Notes: generated by a model not told the origin, from the sequence alone. Counted from the first letter of the stretch, positions 12,991-30,000 are shown. The stretch is 64,000 bases of DNA from Glebionis coronaria (GCA_025667525.1 CM046876.1:478350557-478414556); one strand, 5' to 3'. A program made the numbers and translations.

Positions 12991-13096
12991 CTCATATACA
13001 TATTGTATTTGATTCATCTACATACAATTTACAAGAATCAAACACTTAAAAACAATCAAAATATTTCAAAATAATCGAACATTCTAAAACTTAGCT

Positions 13097-13264
13097 ACTC
13101 AAAGTTCTCAAACTTCCGTCGATGTTGGTTCTACAAATGAACCAACTATTGTTCAAGTACTAGAAACACTACGAGAAAAAGAAATTTGGCAACATTTCTA
13201 TCTTTGTTTGATGTCGGATGTCACTCACAAGGCTCGTTGTAAACATTGTGGCAAGTTTTGTTAG
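13097..13264 (+). pseudogene. hAT transposase N-terminal fragment with BED zinc finger
   Basis: The frame reads into EIWQHFYLCLMSD and KARCKHCGKF before a stop at 13262-13264. The Trp and Phe followed by a CxxCG(K) pair are the first half of a BED zinc finger, as at the N-terminus of plant hAT transposases. The His/Cys pair that should follow, the dimerisation domain and the catalytic domain are absent. Sequence to about 14080 is rich in AACCGGTT and CCGAACCG words, as in hAT subterminal regions. It is a deletion derivative. An origin from a host BED protein cannot be excluded. Confidence 0.6.
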
Positions 13265-13655
13265 CCTAATCCTACTTGAAGTTGAAGCAAGATAGCACCT
13301 AAAAGGAATAGAAGTTGAAGTTTAATGTATTATGAATAAAAGTTGAAATATATGATGAATAAAAGTTGAAGTTGTTGCTGCCAAGGGGACAGATAAAATG
13401 TTCAATTTATAGTTTGGATGTAACTTCTTATTGTTAGTGTGAATTTATATTTGTCCCTCACAAGATTATAGTAGCTAAGGGTTGCTAAAATTTATATTCG
13501 AACTACCATGATATGAACACTAAAACTCTAATAGTATTAGTATTTTGAGTATGTGATATTGTGATCTACATATCATGTGCATACGGGTCAAGCTAGTGCA
13601 ATAGCAACATTGTACGATTACACAATTACATTGAAGGGGAAAACAATAACCGGTT

Positions 13656-13877
13656 TTTTTTTTAACGGTAAATGTTAGTGGTTAGTGGGTCGAGTCGTGC
13701 AATGACATCCAAGCGGAAGAATGTCTTCTTCAAACTCTCGCCTAGTTATGTTAGCCTCCTTATCCGCTTCGCCTGAAAGGCCCTTGGCAGGTCTTGAACC
13801 GAAGACCTTCAGAAATCCTCCCCCAAAGAAACCACTTAATGGAACTTTGATGGCCAACTGAGCTAAGCCAGTTGATT
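13656..13877 (-). mobile_element. tRNA-derived SINE with 17-bp target duplication
   Basis: Perfect 17-bp direct repeats (GAAAACAATAACCGGTT) flank it at 13639-13655 and 13878-13894. On the minus strand it opens with a box A-like stretch (TTAGCTCAGTTGG, 13854-13866), has a box B-like GGTTCAAGACC (13790-13800), and ends in an A tract (plus-strand T run from 13656). The order of box A, box B, body and A tail with long target duplications defines a tRNA-derived SINE. It sits inside hAT-like sequence, so it is younger than that. Confidence 0.88.
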
Positions 13878-13894
13878 GAAAACAATAACCGGTT

Positions 13895-14835
13895 ATTATT
13901 GGGGTTTTGGCATTTACCGGTTACTAACCGAACCGAACCAATTAGTACAGTTTTGGGTTTATATACTTGAAGCTATAATTGATCCGAACCGGTTTGTTGG
14001 ATTGACCGCTCAAACCGAGTTTGACCAAAACTGGTTACAATTACTACCCTAATAACCGGTTACAACAAAAAAACCCAAAATGCGCACGGCTATCTAGAAT
14101 GCATACCGGTACTACTTCATGTTTTCATGCATCTTCGGCCAAAGACCGACCAAGGTCATAAATATCTTGAGGCGTGGTGTGATGGCATATAATCAAGCCT
14201 CGCGTCTTACGTCTTACGAGCATGATGAAGCGTTTGGGTTTTTAAAGCGCGATTTAAAGCGCGATTTAAAGCGACAAAAGATATGAAATTATTATATATT
14301 TATATCATAACTCATAAGTGTTTTATATAATAAATAAAGTTTAGAAACTATGTTTGCATGTAATCCTTTTATTTTATAGTAAATAATAAAAAAAATATCG
14401 AAGTTGAATCCAAAAAGGACATCAAGCCTCAAATCATGGCGTGCTTTATCGTGGATTTCCATGCATATCGCACGTAACGCCTCGATCTATTTCGTAATAA
14501 TAGAACATCTATTTTCCTTGCTTTTAATTAGGTGGTACAAACCTCCAAACAAGTGCAAAAATTAAACCTTTGGCGCGCTATGGTGGCTGGTTTCAGTAGA
14601 GTACGCTTGTGGTGGACGCTATTGCCCGGTGGTGCTTTACCTCCCTAATGATCAGCCTTATACCTTTAATTTTCATGGTAGAATCTCTTAAGAAAGAACG
14701 AGTTCCACCCTAGATAAGCAAAAGCTTTAGTGAGAAAAAAAAAAGGCAAAGAAGGAAAAAAAAAACCCGATGAGCATGCTACTAACGTGATCGAACAAAC
14801 CACTACCATCAGTAGTTTAGTTGTTGATCTTGTAT
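13895..14835. other. hAT-like subterminal sequence and non-coding DNA
   Basis: From 13895 to about 14070 the sequence is dense in CCGGTT/AACCGG and CCGAACC words and is probably the other part of the hAT derivative that carries the BED fragment. A 12-bp unit (GATTTAAAGCGC) is repeated three times at 14239-14274. I see no gene. Confidence 0.4.
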
Positions 14836-14838
14836 ATA

Positions 14839-15180
14839 TAGGTGGGCAAACAAACGGTTCATAAACCGATTCAGAGAAAGAAACCAAAATCGTTTTTCAA
14901 AAAACCGATCTGACGGTTCGTAACCAGTTTAATAATATGGATCGGACCGGTTTAAAAACCGATTAACACCTAACAAAACCGGTTTGAAATCGGTTAAAAC
15001 CAAACCGAACCAGTTTATAATCGTTTAAAACCAAACCAATTAAAACGAGTTAAAACCTAACCATTAACAAGTTTTAAACCAATCCTATTTTAATTAAACC
15101 GGTTAATTGACTAGTTGACTTAAACATAGCCGATTAAAAAATCGATCCAGTTTTTTTTTTAAAACCTGGTTGCCACCTCG
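14839..15180. mobile_element. hAT-like MITE rich in AACCGG motifs
   Basis: The ends are roughly inverted: TAGGTGGGCAAAC at the left and GTTGCCACCTCG at the right. The inside is packed with AAACCG, CCGGTTT and GGTTCG words on both strands, as in subterminal repeats bound by hAT transposases. There is no coding capacity. A clean 8-bp target duplication was not seen. Confidence 0.5.
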
Positions 15181-16157
15181 AATGGTGTAACATGTTTTGT
15201 CACAACTGCATCAACTGAACCTTCCAAAGGGCGATGAGGCTAGACCAATTGGTTACTAGATCTACAAACTAACTTTGCATTCTGTGTGTTTTATATCTTT
15301 TCTTTGTATCTATGGTTGATTTACTTCAGCAAGTAATTTTTCTTTCAAACGTCGGGTGATTATTCCCCAGGCGGAGTGTTTCACACATTAGTTGGGGCCC
15401 TTATCCGCGTAGAGCAAGGGTGAACACTCATCGTTTACAGCATAGACTACCAGGGTTGGTGATGATCAATGAGTCGGCACTCAGCTCATTAAGACTCAAA
15501 TCGATCTGAGGTCATTTTAAGTTCCCAAAACTTGGTGGTAACTCGACCAGACGATTTATTATTAATAGTAATATTCAGCGTTACCAAACTACTCGAGGTT
15601 GGGCCCAACCTTTCAGAGAGGGCGGTAGAAAGCTAATCATTTCCGGATACAAGCATTGAATCTTAAGCAAAATGCCTCACTCCTTCGGAATATGACCAGC
15701 TAGGCAGCTAGAAAAAAAAAAGGAAATCATACAGATATATTGCTTACAGTATAGCCTGTGTTGCAGTCTATATTAAGGATTAATACAAAAACATAAATTA
15801 GACCAGTGTTACCCACTTTACAAAGTAAAATAAACAAGCAAGTCTCCCACGATAGATATAGTTACAGTCATAGTTACTTCCAGGACACCATTGTTAGTGC
15901 TATAAGATATATGTCAAACCCCAGGAAAGAAATGCAAACATCAAAAGAAAAAACATGTTGTCTACACCAGTTACTAGATGCAAAGGAAAATAAATAGGGA
16001 AAAACTGCAAGAAAAACGATCTTCAAAACACAAGCACCTACCTTTCACACACTAATACATAGTCCCAAATGAACGGCAGATAAGTTGTTGCATATTACAA
16101 GCACTCCCCTCGCCATATTTTTGTCACAATTAGTTTTATGAAGAAATCTGTCCTTGT
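15181..16157. other. Non-coding, including the 3' UTR of RABE1
   Basis: The RABE1 stop codon lies at 16158-16160, so the part nearest 16157 must hold its 3' UTR on the minus strand. I could not fix a poly(A) site. The block 15340-15710 is GC-richer than its surroundings and unlike them, but shows no frame, TIR or RNA signature I recognise. Confidence 0.4.
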
Positions 16158-22599
<6,442 letters not shown>

Positions 22600-22800
22600 A
22601 TTCGAATAATAATCAAAAATCACAAATAAAAAATTATATCTGTAAAACAAACAAGGATCAAATTCACATGTTAGAATCAATGAATCTTATAATTAGATCT
22701 CAGATTAGATCTATTATTTACCATATACTTATGATATGCTAAGATGCGCCACTGTTTTCAGGTGCGCAATGTAGCGGATGAACAAGGGAAGGAAATGAGA
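22600..22800 (-). promoter_or_regulatory. RABE1 5' UTR with probable leader intron
   Basis: Upstream of the ATG an acceptor (TTTTACAG, ending at 22640) precedes a 40-nt leader. Candidate donors lie at 22728 (GTATATG) and 22721 (GTAAATA), giving an intron of about 80-90 nt. Upstream again is a C/T-rich leader (about 22740-22830). I did not find a convincing TATA box. Splicing here is inferred from sequence only. Confidence 0.5.
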
Positions 22801-22876
22801 AAGATTCGGGTGGGTGTTGACCAGAAGAAATCCAGAATAGAACCGGACAGGTGGTGTTGGTTTTTTTAATTTATTA

Positions 22877-23443
22877 TCGAGTCGTAAACGAACCGAGTTG
22901 AGTAAACATTCTGCGAATATTTCATAAACTGATTGATAAAAAGTTTATTTATATTTGGTTTTTTTAAATGAACGAACATGAACAAATTTTTGCGTTGGTT
23001 TAATTAAATGAATGAACATGTCCAAAAATCACGTCCGTTCGTTTATGTTCGTGAACGTCTGATTATACGTTCACTAACGTTCGTTTATGTTCATTTATTT
23101 GTTTATGTTCGTATATGATATCTTTTAACTGTATATTTTTTTAAACTGATATGTTTAAAAGAAATAATACTTATAAAACAAGATGTTATGCATATTTTTA
23201 ATAAATTTAATGTTTTTTTCTTCGTTCATTCATTTTCGATCATTTATGTTCGTTTAAGGTTCATTTAGTTTCTTAATGAATGAATATAAATGAACATGAA
23301 CAACTTATTTCTTAATAAACGAACATGAACAAGAAAATTTGACATGTTAAGTGTTCGTGTTCGTTTATTTTACCGGTTAAAATTAAATGAACGAACATGA
23401 ACAAAACACCGTTCATGTTCGTCCGGTTCGTTTACAGCCCTAA
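22877..23443. mobile_element. hAT-like element upstream of RABE1
   Basis: The right end, GGTTCGTTTACAGCCCTAA (23425-23443), is the inverse of the left end, GTCGTAAACGAACC (22881-22894). Between them, ATGAACGAACATGAAC-type words and their complements are repeated many times on both strands, making long foldback arms. It lies only about 100-300 bp upstream of the RABE1 leader, so it may form part of the promoter region. No coding sequence. Confidence 0.65.
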
Positions 23444-23588
23444 CAGCGAGCATTAGCAGTGAGCAGACAGGTTAAACAAATGGTGATTTTTAAAAAATAG
23501 CATCGTTCATCGTCTTTTTACTAAATGTTCAATAAAAATCAAAATGCTCACTCTTTATGTCGGAAACAAAAAGTAACGATCTTATTAA

Positions 23589-23911
23589 GGGCATCCACAA
23601 TGTATTGTACTCAAAACAGTGTAATACATTGCCACATCACTAACACATCATCAAACTACATATGCTTAAAACATACCCACAATGCATTGAACCTTACACT
23701 AGCTTATTGAATTTCCAAGTCATTAACTTATTCACAACTTTTATATATAACTCCAAAATATGTAAATAAATGGCCCACTTCCATGGTATAATATGAGTTT
23801 GTTAAGAGACACACTATCATTATACATACTCATGACATGGCTTTTTCACAATGCATTGAACATATGCCATGTCATTTGAACTTGTTATTGTACTCTCCAT
23901 TGGAGATGGCC
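23589..23911. mobile_element. Tourist-like (PIF/Harbinger) MITE
   Basis: The ends are GGGCATCCACAATG and, inverted, GGCCATCTCCAATG. The 3-bp TAA is duplicated at 23586-23588 and 23912-23914. Length (323 bp), TWA duplication and GGGCATC/GGCCATC termini are those of Tourist-type MITEs. It has no coding capacity. Confidence 0.85.
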
Positions 23912-24210
23912 TAAGATATAAGAGAGGAGGGTGTAGTGAAGAGCCAACCCCTCAAAACTTTGTCCAGTCACCTGTCAACTCAGCGCCACATCACACCAAC
24001 ACAACTAACCAAAATACCTCTTCACTCACAACACACCTAACTCCTCTTCATTTGGGCCCCACCACTATCTTTTATTTTTCCTTTTTTCATTTTCACACAA
24101 ACTAAAATTTATTTCACTTAAATAAAACATTACAAATACGGAAATAAAAATTACAAATACGGAATAAAATTAAAAACGATACGATACAATACGGTACGGT
24201 TCGACGGAAT

Positions 24211-24636
24211 TTAATCGGTTTCGGGATCCGTATCAGATTCCGATGAAATACCCCACGATCTCTTGATGAATTCGCGTGTCTTTTCCCACTTGATCTGCTT
24301 CGCCAACTCTTGTTTCTCTCGTTCTTCTTCTGCTAATGCTTCACGTAATGCTTCTTCATCATTAAGCAGTTGATATTCTTGTTCCTCAGTAAGACGAAAC
24401 TCAGCATGTACCTGGTATTCTTCAACAGGGCTCTTTGGTTGATGAATAGTAGGAACGGATGATTCACCCATCGTGTTTGGGTAAGGTTGTGGAGGGTAAG
24501 GTTGTGGAGGGTAAGGTTGTGGAGGGTAAGGTCGTGGAGGGATTGTCTCTGGTACCTTTTCCGGTGTCGATGGGTTACTTCGAGTAGCTTTTCGTTTGTT
24601 TTGTTTCTTATTTGCAGAAGTGTTTCCTTGAGACAT
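24211..24636 (-). CDS. Unknown 141-residue protein in the Harbinger-like element
   Basis: An intact frame from ATG at 24636. The N-terminus (about residues 5-25) is Lys/Asn/Ser-rich with a basic KKQNKRKATR run that could act in nuclear targeting. Residues about 33-52 hold a Pro-rich repeat (four PYPPQ-like units from a 15-bp tandem repeat). Residues about 80-125 are Glu-rich and probably form a helix or coiled coil (EEQEYQLL, EEREKQELAKQIKWEK). The end is acidic (SESDTDPETD). A TATA box, CTATAAATAC, lies at about 24684-24693, some 50 bp upstream. I recognise no domain. An accessory protein of the element is one reading; a chance-preserved captured gene is another. Confidence 0.55.
   Translation of the reverse strand: MSQGNTSANKKQNKRKATRSNPSTPEKVPETIPPRPYPPQPYPPQPYPPQPYPNTMGESSVPTIHQPKSPVEEYQVHAEFRLTEEQEYQLLNDEEALREALAEEEREKQELAKQIKWEKTREFIKRSWGISSESDTDPETD
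24481..24540. repeat. Four tandem 15-bp units coding a Pro-rich repeat
   Basis: GTAAGGTTGTGGAGG is repeated at 24481, 24496, 24511 and 24526 (the last with one change). On the minus strand it encodes the PYPPQ repeats of the 24211-24636 protein and keeps frame because 15 is a multiple of three. Confidence 0.96.
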
Positions 24637-24860
24637 GTTTTAGAGTGTGGTTTTGTGTGAGAAAAAAAACTAAATGGAAGTAGTATTTATAGTGAAAATA
24701 TAGTCGTTGGAACCCATGTTAAATATAGCCGTTGGAAAATTCAAATTTAAACATAGCCGTTGGAAAATTAATTACTGAAATTAAAATTACAACATAGAAA
24801 ATAAAATAACATTACTGAAATTAAAATAACATTATTTAAATTAGAACTAGAATACCGAAA

Positions 24861-25175
24861 TTAAAATTCTCTAATCCATTCTTTTTTAGAATCCATCTGT
24901 TTTTCGATTTTAACGCCTTCTTCAACCAAAGCATCATGTATTTCATCGTCTTTGTTGGATTCTTTTTTTAAAAATTCGATTATCTGATCACGCCACTCTT
25001 TTGGAATATCCTTGCATTTATCACATGCCTCCTGCAGTTCAAATTTTGAAGAGGATGCACTTTCAAATTTGATGGCTAAATCCATAATCGCTTTCTGTCG
25101 AATGTTGTCTTCCTTAATTAGTTTAGCAACTAATTTTTTGATTTGATCATAAGTGTGTGGAGCCGAACAAGCCAT
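24861..25175 (-). CDS. Unknown 104-residue helical protein in the Harbinger-like element
   Basis: An intact frame from ATG at 25175. It is rich in Lys, Glu, Asp and Ile with regular heptad-like spacing, so it is predicted to be mostly helical. It has two Cys at CDKCKD (about residues 51-56) and a WRDQIIEFL segment (about 61-69). A TATA box (TTTATATAAAC, about 25231-25242) lies some 60 bp upstream on the same strand. It is 224 bp upstream of the second ORF, with a separate promoter. I know no family for it and see no DNA-binding motif. Function unknown. Confidence 0.5.
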   Translation of the reverse strand: MACSAPHTYDQIKKLVAKLIKEDNIRQKAIMDLAIKFESASSSKFELQEACDKCKDIPKEWRDQIIEFLKKESNKDDEIHDALVEEGVKIEKQMDSKKEWIREF

Positions 25176-25464
25176 TCTAGTAGTATTTTTTTGATTTTAG
25201 GGAATGAATATGATTGTTAAAATTGTTAAATGGGGGAGAGTTTATATAAAGATTAAGAAAAAAACACTTTTCAAATCAAACGGCTCTAAAATCAACCCAA
25301 CGGATATATTTGACCAGCTGGCCTCGTCGTCAACATTTCGCATTTGCGAAATTGACACGGCGAATAGGGGGGTTGGTGTGACGACGAGCCACGGTGAAGC
25401 TCGACGAGGGGCCACCTCAGCACGACGAGGTACCCCTCGTCACCACACCCTCCTCTCTAAGTCT

Positions 25465-25972
25465 TGTATTAAATAGTGAAATATCAATGTGTAATAAATA
25501 TAAAAAGGACTTGTGACTAAAATGTAGTCATGAGACATGGCTATGCAAAAGCTATGAGCTAAGAGCTCACCTTGTATAAAAGTATAAATACTTACTTTTA
25601 TGATGAAATCAATAACAATTCTCATATCTTACATCATACTTTTTTTCTCTAACCTCATCCTCTCTTCCTCCCTTTCTCTAACTTTTTTTTTGAACGGCGA
25701 GTTAGTAGTTAGTGATTCGAGCTTGCAGTGACATCCAATTGGGCAGTATGCAAGCCTCGAACCTTCTCCTTAGGGGATAAACCCTACTCCTGCTTCTATT
25801 AAATTCGGGCCTCTGAAGGTCCTTGGTGAGACTCAAACCTGAGACCTCTACAAGAATACCTCCCCAAGGTTTCCTTTCTCTAACTTATTTCTCTCTAGCT
25901 CGTTCTCTTTATAGAATAGACACACACACATACACCTAAACACATACTTTATTGCTAAAACGGTCTTTAACA
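25465..25972 (+). mobile_element. Probable copia LTR with degenerate primer binding site
   Basis: The sequence ends TTTAACA at 25972. After two bases TGGCAGAAGAGCC (25975-25987) matches the initiator-Met primer site TGGTATCAGAGCC at 10 of 13 positions. A TATA-like CTTGTATAAAAG lies at about 25572-25583. The left border is uncertain because the Harbinger element ends at 25457 and may have inserted into the LTR. A SINE interrupts it. No partner LTR was found. Confidence 0.38.
25685..25872 (-). mobile_element. 5'-truncated SINE of the same family as 13656-13877
   Basis: Flanked by 14-bp direct repeats, CCTTTCTCTAACTT, at 25671-25684 and 25873-25886. On the minus strand it has a box B-like GGTTTGAGTCTC, a body ending CACTAACTACTAACTC, and an A tail. 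The body and tail resemble the SINE at 13656. The first 40 bases or so, including box A, are missing, yet the target duplication closes directly on the truncated end, so it integrated in truncated form. Confidence 0.8.
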
Positions 25973-27072
25973 AGTGGCAGAAGAGCCTAAGAGAAATTTA
26001 GTATCGTTTAGGGAGCTTATTCAAACAGCTTATTTCGATTGCTCATTTAGCGTGCATATTATGGTTATTTCATGTGTGTAATCTGATTCGTTTGCTTAAT
26101 TTGTTGCTTATTTTATTTTTCTAACTGTTTATTTTTATCATATTTTGTAGTTGTTAGATAATTGCTTATTTTCAAGGTTTTAAACTACTTAATCTGATAA
26201 AGTGCTTAATTCGGCTTAAAAAAATTTATAACTTTTTAGATTTGCATAAAATTTGATCAAAACAACTTATCATTCGCTTTTAGCTTATTTTTACTTAACT
26301 ACTTAATCTGCTTGAAGTGCTTATTCATATCTGCTCATAACTGATTATTTGTTGTATAAACCCGTTTATTTCATCAATTTCGATAAAAACCATTTATTGT
26401 GATCAAATTCGATGTTTGACTTTTTATAACGAATTTGAAGTTCGGTGAAATATGTTCTTGAGGCAAATTCGACATTTATAGAAATTTTGACTTTTTGGTC
26501 AACGGTCAAAACTCGATAAAAATAGTTTGTGAGGCAAACTCAACAAGTGAAATTCGACAAAATAAAATTCAACAAAGTAAAATTTGACAAAAGCAAACTC
26601 GATACTCAATAGTCAAACTCGACAGATTCAAACCCGACAAGTGAAATTCGATAAATTGAAACTCGATATGTCAAACTCGACACAATCAAAATCAGCACTC
26701 AAACTCAATAGAAAGAGAGTGAATAGGTGATGCGTATTTTTTATTAAAAACACGTCAAATTTTAAATTTATAAAACCCGATTTACCTATTACGTATTGTG
26801 ACAATTTGTGTTTTGGGATGTTAGCTATTTGATCTTATGGTAATGTTGTGTTATTATTTTATGTTAATCTTGTGATTTTATGTGGCAATCATGTTTTCAT
26901 GAGGAGCTTTGTGCGTATAAATGAACCATTATGATTCATGTGGTGATTTAAAGTTAGGAGATATTGGCTTGGAAGGAGATTTCTTGTATTCTCGATTTAG
27001 TAGCATTGTTGTAATATAGAAATGGTATGTATACGTATATGATTTTTTATATACGCAGTATTATATATGTAT
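25973..27072. other. Non-coding DNA left of the retrotransposon nest
   Basis: It may be the internal start of the copia element whose LTR ends at 25972, but no gag is readable. From about 26520 to 26715 AAACTCGACA and AAATTCGACA words recur every 13-30 bp as a degenerate simple repeat. The last 60 bp are TA/GTA-rich and contain the insertion target ATGTA (27073-27077). Confidence 0.45.
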
Positions 27073-27077
27073 ATGTA

Positions 27078-30000
27078 TGTAAAACCCGCATGCTTTTACC
27101 ATGAATAGTACCCTTAAGATCGTACGTATAGGATTAGAACTTTCCTTTTATAACATGTTTACGTTTCACGTATAAGAATTTCGAGTATTACGTACGTGTT
27201 ATTACACGATAATAATAAATGATGACGAATAAATCACGAACATCTAACATGAGCTTCGCGTATATAAATAGACGCGACAAGTAGTTACGTATATTAATTA
27301 CGTACGGTAAGCAAATACGTAATAATTATTACTAATATACGACATGAACTTACGTAGAATAAACATAATCACAATAATAATAAACGACAGTTAAACCGCA
27401 CGACGATAATATTTATCACGTAAATAATATTTACGTTTAAACACGTATAACGATAACTATGTAAATACACGATATAACATGATCACGCGTAACGTTTAGC
27501 TAGTCGCGAATTAATTAGAATAAAAGAACTATAAGTGGCTTCGGGCTTTTGGACAAGAAAGGGAGGGGAAGGCGGATGGGCCGTGGCCTAATGAAAGATC
27601 GAAACCGACCCTGTATACTTATAAAACGGGGGGTGCTTGTTTTTGTTCTCTTCCTTTTTCTGCCGACACAAACACACAACACAGAAACCCTAAAAAGGAA
27701 AAATAAGGCAGCCGCATATATTTTTTTGTGTTTTCTTCTTTTGATGCCGACGTGTACACACCAAGGAACAAGGAGAAACAAGGTGTTTAGGGTTCCCAAA
27801 CCCTAAAAACGAATAGGTAAGTTTATATCTCGTTTTATTTTCTTTCCCTTTGTTAATTAATCAAGAACACAAATTTGTAAGAATTTAAAACGTTAAAACA
27901 AGATGGATTGGGGGAAGGGTGTTTGTTTTGGCCAGTTTCACACAAACCGAGACCACTCTAGGTCTCGGTGGTACCTTTATCCCACCAACCGCAACCCTTA
28001 TAAAGGGTGTTGGTTGTTTTGTTCTGTTAGGGGCAACATCGAACAAGCAGGGGGAACCACTGGCTACGGCCAGTGGTGGTTATTGTTCTAACAGTGGGAA
28101 CCGAGACCATCTAGGTCTCGGTGGGGAAATTAAAACAAGCAGGGGGAAACCAGCCACTGTCGAGGGCTTTGACAGAATTGTCAGGGGCAACTGGCAGTTT
28201 AAAGGGGGCATTTGGTTTTGAGTAATAAACAGAAGTAAGGGCTGTTTGGCAATGGGTTTAAGGGGCAGTTTAGGAGGTTGTTTGGTTAGGCTTATATATG
28301 AACACAATACGATTTTCACGGGATTCCATGGGTTCGATTTTTGACGCGTTTTAATAAACTAATACATGGGTACGGGGTATTATTTTTACGAGTTAATTAA
28401 CTTAACATGTACATTAATTACGAGACAATTGGACTAATATCATGACTTATTATTACGAGAGTAATTAAATTAATAAACATGTATATAATTAATTTAATTT
28501 AAACCATGACTTAGGTTAATTATTTTACTAATAATACATAGTTAAACCTAAGTATTTTAATCATGAAAATTAGACTAAGTAGTTAATTATTAAAACCATG
28601 ACCTATAATTAATTAATTCTCATGACTTAGGTTTATTATTATAAATGAATAATACATGATTTAACCTAAGTATTTTATTATTTAATTTACGCTATAGTAA
28701 TTAATTAATTATTAAACATGACTTATAATTAATTAATTATCATGACTTAGGTTATATTAATATTAATATTAATACATGTTTTCAACCTAAGTATATTATA
28801 CACTTAATTTAATTAAATCAGGTTATATTTAATTAAATGCTTTAACCTATAGTTTATTAAAAATACATGGAATAATTAATAAACTATACTTTATAACTTC
28901 ATGACTTAGAATAATAAACGGAAAACACTTAAGCTTATATATTTAGCTTATTTAACCAGCTTATTTCTATTTATGGAAACTTTCTATTTTTAGAAACTTA
29001 TTTAATTAAGGCATCTAATCTATTTTTGGAAGCCTTCTATTTTAGGAAACCTACTATTTTTAGAAAGTTACTTATTATTACACAATAAGCATAATAATAC
29101 ATGAAATACTAGAAATACTTAATCATGATGGACATAATATAAGATAAACACAGTTTAAGGCTTAAAACAGTAATACATGATATGAACATATAAAATAAGC
29201 TAAGACATAACATTAAATCAGTTACGTATTCAGTAATCAGATACTTATACACGTATGAATTTATGTAGCATTAGTGATACCGAAGTAGGATTCTCCTCAG
29301 TTCATCTTCTTTGTTCACTGGACATAAGGTACGGATTCCCGTCCTTTCAGTATGGACATTCTTTCCTTATTAGGATTCCCGGTATGCAGCCAAATATTTT
29401 CCCGTAGTATAAGTTATGTGTTTGATTTGCTTATGTTTAATTTAGAATACCTATAGCCATATACATGCATGACCAGTTTCACCTAGTTATGGAGGTACCA
29501 TAACCATAACATTAGAGGCACTGATGTTATGACTTCACCACGGCGGAGTGATTGCTCGTGGCGTCCCTTCAGCTTTTGGCCATTTATATTATATTTATCA
29601 TGTGGGGCGTATGGGTGCATCCTAGTTACATGTTTCAGTCAGGATTTCATGGTGAATGTGGTGTGTGCCTTGCATCCTTCACAAGGAGCTGATCCCTCCT
29701 ACCCAAACAAGTATATTAAATTAGAGGCAGCCCCTCTAATTTGCATGATGAGGTCACCCCTCCAAGTATTCATGCACGGTGGATTTTCATGACCTATATT
29801 GCCTAATGGTAAAATATGCTAAACAGTTTTCATAAGATAAACATAAGGCTTTTCAAACTATAAAACCGGTTTTATGAACATGTTCCAGGTTTTCCAGGAC
29901 TTACACATTTCCGCTGCTTTTAAGTCTTATTATGTTTAGTCATCCATACTATGTCTATATCCATGCACTAAGCGTTTTGCTCAGCCGTTACTTTTCTTTC

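Larger units (their letters stand above)
23922..25457 (-). mobile_element. Non-autonomous Harbinger-like element with two ORFs
   Basis: Its inverted ends are GAGAGGAGGGTGTAGTGA (23922-23939) and, on the minus strand, GAGAGGAGGGTGTGGTGA (25457-25440). The 3-bp TAA is duplicated at 23919-23921 and 25458-25460. The TAA duplication matches PIF/Harbinger. Inside are two open genes on the minus strand (24861-25175 and 24211-24636), each with its own TATA box, but no DDE transposase and no Myb-like ORF that I recognise. It adjoins the Tourist-like MITE, 7 bp away. Confidence 0.75.

Noticed and set aside
13780..13877. A functional tRNA gene
   Set aside because: Box A- and B-like motifs are present but no cloverleaf or anticodon arm forms, and the unit has a long body, A tail and 17-bp duplications, so it is a SINE.
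15340..15710. Ribosomal or organellar RNA fragment (ACTACCAGGGTTGG resembles an rRNA word)
   Set aside because: The resemblance is limited to about a dozen bases and neighbouring rRNA landmarks are missing.
27515..28319. Several open frames in the leader of LTR A, repeated at 54485-55322
   Set aside because: They occur on both strands over hairpin-rich LTR sequence, have no known domain, and recur only because the LTR is duplicated.
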